A stretch of 64,000 bases of DNA from Holophagales bacterium. GTDB lineage: Bacteria > Acidobacteriota > Thermoanaerobaculia > UBA5066. Shown here in pieces: positions 1 through 8,937 of the stretch. How positions within the stretch are numbered: the stretch's first letter is position 1; each line of letters opens with the position of its first letter. Where the stretch lies: assembly GCA_016719485.1 (NCBI GenBank), contig JADJZB010000031.1, forward strand, positions 124,001-188,000. The letters are read 5' to 3'. The notes beneath the pieces were generated by a model. It had not been told where the DNA came from. It saw nothing but the letters and a program-made list of their open reading frames with translations, and ran no database searches. The position numbers and the translations under genes are program-made.

Positions 1-921
1 CGCACCGGCCAGTTCGGGGACGACTTCACGGTCGAGCGGACGGATCGCAACGGGAGGGGGACGCCGCTGCTCGCGGAACGGGCCTCCTGGGCCCAGCCAC
101 GGGTCTCCCCGGACGGAAAGACCCTGCTCATCAGGCGCTCGGCGCAACCCGACTGCACCCTGTGGCGTCTCGACCTCGAGCGCGGGTCCCTCTCCCGGCT
201 CGGTGTCGAGGGAGATGCCCACAACCCGCTCTGGATGCCTGACGGGGAGCGGATCCTCGTCAGCCTGACGGCCGCCATGGGCGTGGGAAGCCGGCAGGTC
301 GTCGAGATGCGCGTGGACGGCGCCGGCTCGCCGACCCCTCTGCAGAAGACCGGCTTCGCGGCGAACGCCGAAGCCGTTTCGCCCGACGGGCGCTTCGTCG
401 CCCTGACCCGCGACGGCCGGCGCGAGCGCAACGACATCTTCGTTCACGACCGCCAGAGCGGCGAGACGAAGCCCTTCCTCGACACCGGGTTCGACGAAGA
501 CCATCCGGCCATCTCGCCGGACGGGACGCTCATCGCCTACGCGGCCAACGACTCCGGACGCCGGGAGGTCTACGTCCGTCCTTTCGGCGCGCCGGGGGCG
601 AAGTACGCGGTCTCCAACAGCGGCGGGACCGGCCCGGTCTGGTCACGCGACGGGCGCGAGCTGTTCTACGCCGAGGGGAGCAAGCTGATGAGCGTCGCCG
701 TGGAACGTTCGCCCCGCTTCGCCGCGAGCGTTCCACGGCTGCTGTTCGAGAACGCCGACTTCGTCTGGGAGCGGGTGCGCAACTACGACGTCCTGTCCGA
801 CGGCAGCGGCTTCGTCTTCGTGCGCCGCGGCCAGGCGACACCCTCGACCCGTTCGCTGCGCGTCGTCTCCAACTGGTTCACCGAGCTCGAGCGGCTCGCG
901 CCGAAAGGAGCCCGGCCGTGA
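1..921 (+). CDS. PD40/TolB-like sensor region, C-terminal part of a kinase-PD40 protein (5' end outside window)
   Basis: The frame is open from the first base of the window and ends at TGA 919-921, so 306 C-terminal residues are visible. They contain repeated propeller blades of the PD40 type, with SPDG-like turns (for example VSPDGKTLL, VSPDGRFVAL, ISPDGTLIAY) and the YVRPF blade motif seen in the complete paralogues downstream. The last residues (VVSNWFTELERL) match the conserved C-terminal tail, hydrophobic-x-W plus helix, of the other PD40 kinases here. I infer that the missing N-terminus is a Ser/Thr kinase domain and a membrane helix. The stop overlaps the GTG start of the next gene. 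Confidence 0.85.
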   Translation, partial: RTGQFGDDFTVERTDRNGRGTPLLAERASWAQPRVSPDGKTLLIRRSAQPDCTLWRLDLERGSLSRLGVEGDAHNPLWMPDGERILVSLTAAMGVGSRQVVEMRVDGAGSPTPLQKTGFAANAEAVSPDGRFVALTRDGRRERNDIFVHDRQSGETKPFLDTGFDEDHPAISPDGTLIAYAANDSGRREVYVRPFGAPGAKYAVSNSGGTGPVWSRDGRELFYAEGSKLMSVAVERSPRFAASVPRLLFENADFVWERVRNYDVLSDGSGFVFVRRGQATPSTRSLRVVSNWFTELERLAPKGARP

Positions 922-3644
922 CGCTCGGCCTCGGTTCCCGCCTCGGCCCTTACGAGATCACCGCCCCCCTCGGCGAGGGCGGCATGGGGGTCGTCTACCG
1001 GGCGACCGACTCGAAGCTGAAGCGCGAGGTCGCGATCAAGGTCCTCCCCGAGGCGTTCGCCGCCGACGCCGAGCGCCTCGCCCGCTTCGAGCGCGAGGCG
1101 CAGCTCCTCGCCCAGCTCCAGCACCCCAACATCGCCTCGATCTACGGCCTCGAGGAGTCGAACGGCGTCCGCGCCCTCGTCATGGAGCTCGTCGAGGGCG
1201 AAGACCTCGCCGAGCGGCTGAAGCGCGGGCCGCTCCCCCTCGACGAGGCCCTGTCCGTCGCCCGGCAGATCGCCGAGGCCCTCGAGGCCGCGCACGAGAG
1301 GGGAATCGTTCACCGCGACCTCAAGCCCGCCAACGTCAAGGTCACGCCGGACGGCAAGGTCAAGGTCCTCGACTTCGGCCTCGCAAAGGCGATGGATCCG
1401 CCGCCGGGGTCCGCCTCCGCGGCCGACCTCGCCCGGTCGCCCACGCTCATGAACTCGCCGACGATGACTGCAGTGCGCGGCACGCAGGTCGGCGTCATCC
1501 TCGGCACCGCGGCCTACATGTCGCCCGAGCAGGCACGAGGCGGTGCGGTCGACAAGCGCGCCGACATCTGGGCCCTCGGCGTCGTCCTTCACGAGATGCT
1601 CACGGGCCGGTCGCTCTTCGCGGCCGACACGGTCAGCGACACGCTGGCCGGAGTCCTCAAGAACGAGATCGACTTTGCGGCCCTCCCCGCCGGCATCCCC
1701 GCCGCGCTCCGCCATCTCCTCCGCCGCTGCCTCGAGCGCAGCCTGAGAAACCGCCTGCACGATGTGGCCGACGCGAGGATCGTCCTCGACGACCTCCTGG
1801 CGGGCCGGGTGGAACCTGGAGAGGAGCCGGCCGGGAAGGCAGACGCGGCCGCCCAGCGAAGCAGGAGCTGGCCGTCCCCGTGGGCGGTGCTCGGCGCGGG
1901 CTTCGTTCTCGGCGTTCTCGGGGCCACGCTCCTCGGGCATACCGTTTTCGCGCCAGCACCGGTCGAACCGCCGACGCTGGTCTCCCTCACCTACAGCGGA
2001 AAGGACACCGGCCCTTCTGCGTCCCCCGACGGCAAGACGATCGCCTTCACGTCGTCGCGCGACGGCCGCTCGCGCATCTGGCTGAAGCAGCTCGCTACCG
2101 GCGAAGAGGTGGCGCTCACGGCGGGCCCGTCCGATTCGACGCCCCGGTTCTCGCCCGACGGGAGCACGCTGATCTTCTTGCGCGGGTCGGCGGCACCGTA
2201 CGGGCTCTTTCGCGTCCCGACGGTCGGCGGTGAGCCACGCCGGATCGCCGACGGCCTCGCGAGCGAGCCGTCCTGGGCTCCCGACGGCCGTCGCATCGCA
2301 ATCACCCGGGCCTCAGTCCCGTCCGGCGTTCCCGACACTCTCCTCACCGTGTCGGCCGACGGCGACGACGAGCGGAAGGTGACCCTGCTGACCGACGCCG
2401 TTCTCCTCGACGTGCGGTGGTCTCCCGACGGCCTTTCGATCGGCGCCTTGACGAACCTGCGCACGAACTTCGCGGCCCAGCAGTCGATCGTCGCGTTCGA
2501 CGCCGCGAGCGGGAAACGCCAGCTGCTCTACCAGCCCGCCCCGGGCACCCTCTTCGGCGGCTGGGCGTGGACCGGCGCGGGCGACCTCGTCGTCTCCGAG
2601 GCCACGACGCAGTCCGGGCGCGGCGGCAGCCGGCTGCGGCTCGTGCCGCGAAACGGCGCGCCGCCCGAGACGCTGCTGTCGCTCCAGAAGCCGCCGGGCC
2701 GGCTCGACGTCGCCGGACCTGGCCGCGTCGTCATCGAACAGCGCTCCCCGATCCAGAACTTCGCGGAATGGCCTCTCGACCCGAATGGGGCGACGGGCGC
2801 GAGCGGCACGCCCCCGCGCTGGTGGACGAGGGGTGCCAGCGTCGACCGGCAGCCGGTCTTCTCACCGGACGGCACGCGGCTGGCGTTCAACTCCGATCGG
2901 GGCGGCAACCTCGACATCTGGGAGCTCGAGCTTTCGACCGGCGCCGTGCGCCGCCTGACGGTCGCTGCCGGCGACGACTGGGATCCCGCCTACACCCGCG
3001 ACGGCCAGCACGTCCTGTGGAGCTCCAATCGCAGCGGCAGTTTCGAGGTCTGGATCGCCGAGAACGACGGCGGCCGTGCACGCCGCGTCACCGACGACGG
3101 GGTCGACGCGGAGAATCCCACCGCGACGCTCGACGGGGCCTGGATCGTCTACGTATCGGCGAACCCCGCGAAGAGCGGAATCTGGAAGATCCGGCCCGAC
3201 GGTACCGAAGCGCAGCTCGTCGTGGCCGGGACCCTGGCCGTGCCCGAGCTCTCCCCGGACGGTCTCTGGTTTTCCTACATCGACACCGGGAACAACCTCC
3301 TCCGTGTCGTGGCGCTCTCGGACGGCTCCGACGTCGCCACGATCGGGCTGCCGCCGGTCCCGCTCGGTCTCCTGACGCTCGGGCGCAGCCGCTGGATCCC
3401 GGGATCCTCGACCCTCGTCTGGGTCGATTACGATTCCGAGTCCGGGGCGACGCGCCTCGTCTCCCAGGAGATCGTGCCCGGCCGCGACACGAACGCCACA
3501 CGGCGAACGCTCCTCGTGGGCTCACCCGACTCGGTCCTCGAGTCGTTCGGCATCTCGCCCGACCGGACGCGACTCCTGGTTTCAGTCGACCAGAGCCGGT
3601 CGGATCTCCTGCTCGTCGACGGGCTCCGCGGGGTGGCCCGTTGA
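918..3644 (+). CDS. Ser/Thr protein kinase with PD40/TolB-like C-terminal sensor
   Basis: This 908-residue protein has a complete Hanks-type kinase domain: glycine loop GEGGMG (19-24), ATP-anchoring Lys41, alpha-C Glu60, catalytic HRD with Asp134, DFG at 152-154 and a GTAAYMSPEQ activation segment. A Ser/Thr-Pro-rich insert (SPTLMNSPTMTA) lies between DFG and the P+1 loop and could be phosphorylated. A single membrane helix lies near residues 320-342, followed by about 560 residues of PD40 blades that should face the periplasm. The GTG start at 918 is chosen because it gives the family N-terminus (MTLGLGSRLGPYEI) and overlaps the previous stop as GTGA. The signal sensed and the substrates are unknown. 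Confidence 0.93.
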   Translation: MTLGLGSRLGPYEITAPLGEGGMGVVYRATDSKLKREVAIKVLPEAFAADAERLARFEREAQLLAQLQHPNIASIYGLEESNGVRALVMELVEGEDLAERLKRGPLPLDEALSVARQIAEALEAAHERGIVHRDLKPANVKVTPDGKVKVLDFGLAKAMDPPPGSASAADLARSPTLMNSPTMTAVRGTQVGVILGTAAYMSPEQARGGAVDKRADIWALGVVLHEMLTGRSLFAADTVSDTLAGVLKNEIDFAALPAGIPAALRHLLRRCLERSLRNRLHDVADARIVLDDLLAGRVEPGEEPAGKADAAAQRSRSWPSPWAVLGAGFVLGVLGATLLGHTVFAPAPVEPPTLVSLTYSGKDTGPSASPDGKTIAFTSSRDGRSRIWLKQLATGEEVALTAGPSDSTPRFSPDGSTLIFLRGSAAPYGLFRVPTVGGEPRRIADGLASEPSWAPDGRRIAITRASVPSGVPDTLLTVSADGDDERKVTLLTDAVLLDVRWSPDGLSIGALTNLRTNFAAQQSIVAFDAASGKRQLLYQPAPGTLFGGWAWTGAGDLVVSEATTQSGRGGSRLRLVPRNGAPPETLLSLQKPPGRLDVAGPGRVVIEQRSPIQNFAEWPLDPNGATGASGTPPRWWTRGASVDRQPVFSPDGTRLAFNSDRGGNLDIWELELSTGAVRRLTVAAGDDWDPAYTRDGQHVLWSSNRSGSFEVWIAENDGGRARRVTDDGVDAENPTATLDGAWIVYVSANPAKSGIWKIRPDGTEAQLVVAGTLAVPELSPDGLWFSYIDTGNNLLRVVALSDGSDVATIGLPPVPLGLLTLGRSRWIPGSSTLVWVDYDSESGATRLVSQEIVPGRDTNATRRTLLVGSPDSVLESFGISPDRTRLLVSVDQSRSDLLLVDGLRGVAR

Positions 3645-6205
3645 TCGGCGCACGGCTCGGCGTGTACGAGATCACTGCCCCGCTCGGCGAGGGCGGGATG
3701 GGAGTCGTCTACCGCGCAACCGATTCGAAGCTGAAGCGCGAGGTCGCGATCAAGGTCCTGCCCGAGGCGTTCGCCGCCGACGCCGAGCGCCTCGCGCGCT
3801 TCGAGCGCGAGGCGCAGCTCCTCGCCCAGCTCCAGCACCCCAACATCGCCTCGATCTACGGCCTCGAGGAATCCGGCGGCGTGCGCGCTCTCGTGATGGA
3901 GCTCGTCGAGGGCGAAGACCTCGCCGAGCGGCTGAAGCGCGGACCGCTCCCTCTCGACGAGGCCCTCGCCGTCGCCCGCCAGATCGCCGAGGCCCTCGAG
4001 GCCGCGCACGAGAAGGGGATCGTCCACCGCGACCTCAAGCCCGCCAACGTCAAGCTCACGCCGGACGGCAAGGTCAAGGTCCTCGACTTCGGCCTCGCCA
4101 AGGCGATGGACGCGCCGGGCACCTCGTCGTCCGTCGACCTCGAGCACTCGCCCACGATGATGAACTCGCCCACGATGACGGCCGCCGGGAGCCGGGTCGG
4201 CGTCATCCTCGGCACCGCGTCGTACATGTCGCCCGAGCAGGCGCGTGGCAAGGCCGTCGACAGGCGCGCCGACATCTGGGCCTTCGGCGTCGTCCTCTGG
4301 GAGATGCTCGCAGGCCGGCGGCTCTTCGACGGCGAGACGGTGAGCGACGTGCTCGCCGCCGTCCTCACCCGCGAGCCGAACCTCGGCGCGCTGCCGGCGT
4401 CGACCCCGCCCGCCGTCCGCCAGCTCGTGCGGCGCTGCCTCGACCGTGACCCGATACGCCGCCTTCGGGACATCGGCGAGGCGCGCGTCCTCCTCGAGAA
4501 TCCCGGCTCCGTCGAGCCGGAGCCGCGCACGACGCGCCGTCCGTGGCCGCGATGGGCGGTCGCGGCGCTGGCCGCGGTTCTCGTCGGCGCCGGCACCGTC
4601 GGCGGCGTCCTCGCGGGCCGACGAAGCCCCGCCGCCGCGAACGAAGACCTGCGCATGTCGCCGCTGACCTACCGTCGCGGCACGGTCCTCCGTGCCCGCT
4701 TCGCTCCCGACGGGCAGACCGTCGTCTACGGCGCGGCCTGGGACGGGGAGCCGGTGGGCGTCTACAGCGTGCGGCTCGACACCCGCGAGTCCCGGTCGAT
4801 GGACGTGCCCGGCGCCGACGTCCTGGCCGTTTCCTCGGCGGGCGAGCTCGCCCTCGCGCTCGGGAACCGTTTCACGATCGGGTGGGAGAGCACGTCGACG
4901 CTCGCCCGCATGCCGCTTGGCGGCGGGGCCCCGCGCGAGGTCCTCGAGCGAGTCCAGGACGCCGACTGGTCTCCGGATGGACAGAGCCTGGCCGTCGTGC
5001 GCGAGGTCGGGCCTCTCCGGCGCCTCGAGTACCCGATCGGGAAGACCCTCCACGAGACGGGGGGCTGGATCTCCAGCGCGCGCGTCGGGCGCGACGGGAA
5101 GAGCGTCGCGTTCCTCGACCACCGCGCCCGCGGCGACAACACCGCCTCGGTGAAGGTCGTCGGACCGGACGGTGTGGTCCGGATCGTCTCCGCCTCGGCG
5201 GCCAACGGCCTCTCCTGGTCCGCTTCCGGTGAGGAGCTGTTCTTCCCGGGCGGAAACGGCCTCCGGGCCGCGAGCCTGTCCGGCCGGTCCCGCGTCCTCT
5301 TCCGCTCGCTCGGGGGAACGCACCTCAAGGACGTCTCGGCGGCCGGCCTCGTCCTCGTGACCCGCACGACGCAGCAGCGCGAGATCGTGGGGCGACCGCC
5401 CGGCGAGACCCGCGATCGCAACCTCTCGTGGCTCGACTGGTCCTTCCCCACCGCTCTCTCGGACGACGGCCGGCTCGTCCTCTTCGAGGAGCAGAACCTG
5501 GGGGCGGAGTACGGGCTCTTCCTGAGGCGGACCGACGGCGGCGCGCCCGTTCGCCTCGGGGACGGGCGTGCCCTCGCGTTGTCGCCCGACGGCAGGTGGG
5601 TCCTGACGACCCGGACCGCCGACGGCGAGCGCGAGCTCCTCCTCCTCCCGACGGGGGCTGGCGAAACGCGCCGCCTGGGCCGCCCCGCGATCGTCGCCTC
5701 CGCGGCCTCGTTCCTCCCGGGGGGCGAGCGCCTGGTTCTCTCCGGCAGCGTCGAGAGTGGAGGCGCGAGGCTCTACACCTTCGACCTGGCGACCGCGAAG
5801 CTCGCCCCGATCAGCCCCGAGGGGATCACCGCCTACTTCTGCGCGATCGCGTCGCCGGACGGACGCTTCGCGTTCGCGTCGAGCCCCGCGGGGAAGCTGA
5901 CGCTCTACCCCGTCGGCGAGGGCGAGCCTCTCGTCGTTCCGGGAACGTCCTCTGACGACGTCCCGATCCGCTGGACGGAAGACGGGAAGGCGATCTTCGT
6001 CCGGAGCGAATCGGGCGTCCCCGCGAAAGTCGAACGGGTCGACGTGACGACCGGCGAACGCCAGCCGTGGCTCGAGCTCGTCCCCCCCGACCCCGCCGGC
6101 GTCCAGGGAATCGGCCCCATCCACCTGAGCGCGGACGGCCGGTCGTACGTCTACTCCTACCGCCGCAAGCTCGACCAGCTGTACGTCGTGAAGGGACTGC
6201 GTTGA
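3641..6205 (+). CDS. Ser/Thr protein kinase with divergent PD40 sensor (TTG start)
   Basis: The frame is open far upstream, but only TTG 3641 gives the family N-terminus (MIGARLGVYEI) and a 4-nt overlap (TTGA) with the preceding stop, so I use it, giving 854 residues. Kinase motifs are Lys38, HRD with Asp131 and DFG 149-151; a membrane helix lies near 302-322. The sensor half differs from its neighbours: it has a GWISSARVGRDG blade preceded by RRLEYPIGKTL, a PD40 subtype in which a GWIS stretch is followed by a vAFLDH element. The C-terminus (LDQLYVVKGLR) also lacks the usual W-containing tail. Membrane-bound signalling kinase; input unknown. Confidence 0.9.
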   Translation: MIGARLGVYEITAPLGEGGMGVVYRATDSKLKREVAIKVLPEAFAADAERLARFEREAQLLAQLQHPNIASIYGLEESGGVRALVMELVEGEDLAERLKRGPLPLDEALAVARQIAEALEAAHEKGIVHRDLKPANVKLTPDGKVKVLDFGLAKAMDAPGTSSSVDLEHSPTMMNSPTMTAAGSRVGVILGTASYMSPEQARGKAVDRRADIWAFGVVLWEMLAGRRLFDGETVSDVLAAVLTREPNLGALPASTPPAVRQLVRRCLDRDPIRRLRDIGEARVLLENPGSVEPEPRTTRRPWPRWAVAALAAVLVGAGTVGGVLAGRRSPAAANEDLRMSPLTYRRGTVLRARFAPDGQTVVYGAAWDGEPVGVYSVRLDTRESRSMDVPGADVLAVSSAGELALALGNRFTIGWESTSTLARMPLGGGAPREVLERVQDADWSPDGQSLAVVREVGPLRRLEYPIGKTLHETGGWISSARVGRDGKSVAFLDHRARGDNTASVKVVGPDGVVRIVSASAANGLSWSASGEELFFPGGNGLRAASLSGRSRVLFRSLGGTHLKDVSAAGLVLVTRTTQQREIVGRPPGETRDRNLSWLDWSFPTALSDDGRLVLFEEQNLGAEYGLFLRRTDGGAPVRLGDGRALALSPDGRWVLTTRTADGERELLLLPTGAGETRRLGRPAIVASAASFLPGGERLVLSGSVESGGARLYTFDLATAKLAPISPEGITAYFCAIASPDGRFAFASSPAGKLTLYPVGEGEPLVVPGTSSDDVPIRWTEDGKAIFVRSESGVPAKVERVDVTTGERQPWLELVPPDPAGVQGIGPIHLSADGRSYVYSYRRKLDQLYVVKGLR

Positions 6206-6207
6206 CC

Positions 6208-8937
6208 ATGGGACTTTCTCCTGGTTCTCGCCTCGGCTCGTACGAAATCACCGCCCCCCTCGGCGAGGGCGGCATGGGAGTCGTCTACCGGGCGACCGAC
6301 TCGAAGCTGAAGCGCGAGGTCGCGATCAAGGTCCTCCCGGAGGCGCTCGCGGCGGACGCGGACCGCCTCGCGCGTTTCGAGCGCGAGGCGCAGGTCCTCG
6401 CCCAGCTGCAGCACCCCAACATCGCCTCGATCTACGGCCTCGAGGAGTCGAACGGCGTGCGCGCCCTCGTCATGGAGCTCGTGCCCGGTGAGGACCTCTC
6501 CGAGCGGCTGAAGCGCGGGCCGCTCCCTCTCGACGAGGCCCTCGCCGTCGCGCGCCAGATCGCCGAGGCCCTCGAGGAGGCGCACGAGAAGGGGATCGTC
6601 CACCGCGACCTCAAGCCCGCCAACGTCAAGCTCACGCCGGAGGGCAAGGTCAAGGTCCTCGACTTCGGCCTCGCCAAGGCGATGGACCCCGCCGCGGGAA
6701 GCGCGTCCGCCGCCGACCTCGGGCGCTCCCCCACGATGATGAACTCCCCGACGATGACCGCCGCCCGCGGCACGCAGCTCGGCGTCATTCTCGGCACCGC
6801 GGCCTACATGGCGCCCGAGCAGGCCCGGGGGCAGACCGTCGACAAGCGGGCCGACATCTGGTCTTTCGGGGTCGTGCTCTCGGAGATGCTCACCGGGAAG
6901 GGCCTCTTCCGGGGCGAGACGGTCACCGACGTCCTCGCTTCCGTCGTCCGGGAGCCGATCGCCTGGGACGCGCTGCCGCCCGAAACGCCCGCGAGCGTCC
7001 GCGCCCTCTTGCGCCGCTGCCTCGAGCGCGATCCGAAGAACCGCATGCGCGACGTCGGCGAGGCGCGGATCGCCCTCGTCCAGGCGAGCGCGCCGAGTGC
7101 GGACGCCCCGCCGCCGGTGCGCGCCGCGGACCCTCCGGTGGCGCGTGGCCGGTGGCCGGTCGTCCTCGCCGCCGCGGCCGCCGCCGCGATCGTCACGTTC
7201 GGCCTGACGCGCGGACTCGTGTCTCCCGGTGCCGCGACGGCTGCACGGAGCGCTCGCGTCAGCATCGCGCTTCCCGAGGGGCACGAGCTGGGCTCGAGCC
7301 AGCTCAACCCGATCGCGATCTCCCGCGACGGGGCTCGCGTCGCCTACGTCGGCCTCAGGGACGGCAGGAACCGGATCTTCGTCCGCGCGCTGGACGCGCT
7401 CGAGGCGACGGCGCTCGAGGGCACCGAGGGCGGCGACGGGCCGTTCTTCTCCCCCGACGGGCGGTGGATCGGCTTCTTCGCGGGATCGAAGCTCCGCAAG
7501 ATCGCGGTGGGCGGTGCGGCGCTTCAGGAGCTCGCCGAGGCGCCGAGCCACCGGGGCGGCGACTGGGGGGGCGACGGGTACCTCTACTTCGCGCCGGCCA
7601 ACATCAGCGGCATCTGGCGCGTGCCCGAGGGAGGCGGCACCGCCACCGAGGTCACGCACGTGAACGCGGCTGCCGGCGAGATCAGCCATCGCTGGCCGCA
7701 CCGCGTCGCGGGGACCGACACTCTCCTCTACTCGGTGTGGACCGGACCCGGCGACGACGAGCACCACGTGGCGGTGCAGACGCTGGGGAAGAAGGAGCAC
7801 CACCTGCTCGTCAAGGGCGGCGACGCCCCGCGGTACGCCGCGGGTCCCGGGCTGCTCCTCTACACGCATCGCGGCCAGCTGTTCACGGTGCCGTGGCGGC
7901 CGTCGCAGCAGGACCTCGGCGGTGCAGTGCCGGTGGCGGCCGCCGAGCAGCCCAACGACGGCATCGGGAACGAGGGCTGCGGGAACTACGCCGTCTCCGA
8001 CGACGGAACGCTCGCGTACCTCGGTGGCGGGCGGATCTCCGCCATGCGCCTGGTCTGGGTCGATCGGGCGAACGCGCTCGCTCCCCTGCCCCTTCCCGAG
8101 CGCGCCTACGAGAACGTGGCGATCTCGCCCGACGGGGGCCGGGCCGTGGTGCAGATCCGGGAGGGCACCACCCGGCTCTGGATCTACGACTTCGCCCGCG
8201 GCACGCTGACGCCGCTCGGCCCGGCCACCGCGAGCAGCCAGGCGCCGCTCTGGACGCCCGACGGCACGCACGTGATCTACCGGGGGACGCGCCAGGGAAC
8301 GCGCAACCTCTACCGGATCCCGGTCGACGGCTCGGGCGACGAGGAACGCCTCACCTCGAAGGCCGGCGTGATCCAGACGCCCTCGTCGATCTCGTCGGAC
8401 GGCCGCGTCCTCCTGTTCGACCAGAACGGACCGGCGGAGGCGGGAGGCGTCGGGGCCTGGGTGCTGCCGCTCGAGGGCGACCGCACGCCGCGCCGCCTCT
8501 TCCCCCTGCCGGCCACGGGCCGAGACGCCCAGATCTCGCCCGACGGCCGGTGGGTCGCCTACGAGGCGATCGTCTCGTCGCGCCAGGAGGTCTTCGTCGC
8601 ACCCCTCTCGGGAGCCGGCGAGCGACGCCTCGTCTCGACCGAGGGCGGCACGGAGCCTCTCTGGTCGCGGGACGGCCGCGAGCTCTTCTTCCAGAGCGGC
8701 ACCCGGCTGATGGGCGTCACCGTGACGCCCGGAGCGACGTTCTCCGCGAGCCTCCCGCGGGTCGTCCACGAGGGCCGGTTCTTCCGGACGATCAACGGGA
8801 ACACGAGCTTCAGCATCACGAGGGACGGCGCCCGCTTCCTGCGCATCCAGCCGGTCAACCCGGAACCGGCCATCCGGCGCATCGAGCTGGTGCTCGACTG
8901 GTTCTCGGGGCTGAAAAGCAGGGGGAGCACCCGATGA
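6208..8937 (+). CDS. Ser/Thr protein kinase with PD40 sensor
   Basis: A 909-residue protein starting at ATG 6208 (MGLSPGSRLGSYEI). An in-frame TTG at 6202, overlapping the previous stop, is a possible alternative adding two residues. The kinase motifs are intact: Lys41, Asp134 in HRD, DFG 152-154 and GTAAYMAPEQ. The membrane helix near 315-335 is very alanine-rich. The sensor contains the blade series with FFSPDGRWIGFFAGSKL and HRWPHRVAG elements and ends in LVLDWFSGLKS. There are only 2 nt between the upstream stop and this ATG, and the 3' end overlaps the next gene by ATGA, so it is surely co-transcribed with both neighbours. Confidence 0.92.
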   Translation: MGLSPGSRLGSYEITAPLGEGGMGVVYRATDSKLKREVAIKVLPEALAADADRLARFEREAQVLAQLQHPNIASIYGLEESNGVRALVMELVPGEDLSERLKRGPLPLDEALAVARQIAEALEEAHEKGIVHRDLKPANVKLTPEGKVKVLDFGLAKAMDPAAGSASAADLGRSPTMMNSPTMTAARGTQLGVILGTAAYMAPEQARGQTVDKRADIWSFGVVLSEMLTGKGLFRGETVTDVLASVVREPIAWDALPPETPASVRALLRRCLERDPKNRMRDVGEARIALVQASAPSADAPPPVRAADPPVARGRWPVVLAAAAAAAIVTFGLTRGLVSPGAATAARSARVSIALPEGHELGSSQLNPIAISRDGARVAYVGLRDGRNRIFVRALDALEATALEGTEGGDGPFFSPDGRWIGFFAGSKLRKIAVGGAALQELAEAPSHRGGDWGGDGYLYFAPANISGIWRVPEGGGTATEVTHVNAAAGEISHRWPHRVAGTDTLLYSVWTGPGDDEHHVAVQTLGKKEHHLLVKGGDAPRYAAGPGLLLYTHRGQLFTVPWRPSQQDLGGAVPVAAAEQPNDGIGNEGCGNYAVSDDGTLAYLGGGRISAMRLVWVDRANALAPLPLPERAYENVAISPDGGRAVVQIREGTTRLWIYDFARGTLTPLGPATASSQAPLWTPDGTHVIYRGTRQGTRNLYRIPVDGSGDEERLTSKAGVIQTPSSISSDGRVLLFDQNGPAEAGGVGAWVLPLEGDRTPRRLFPLPATGRDAQISPDGRWVAYEAIVSSRQEVFVAPLSGAGERRLVSTEGGTEPLWSRDGRELFFQSGTRLMGVTVTPGATFSASLPRVVHEGRFFRTINGNTSFSITRDGARFLRIQPVNPEPAIRRIELVLDWFSGLKSRGSTR

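Noticed and set aside
6202..6207. TTG 6202 as the start of the third complete array kinase
   Set aside because: It would preserve the 4-nt overlap rule, but ATG 6208 two codons later gives the exact family N-terminus and is a stronger codon; kept only as an alternative.
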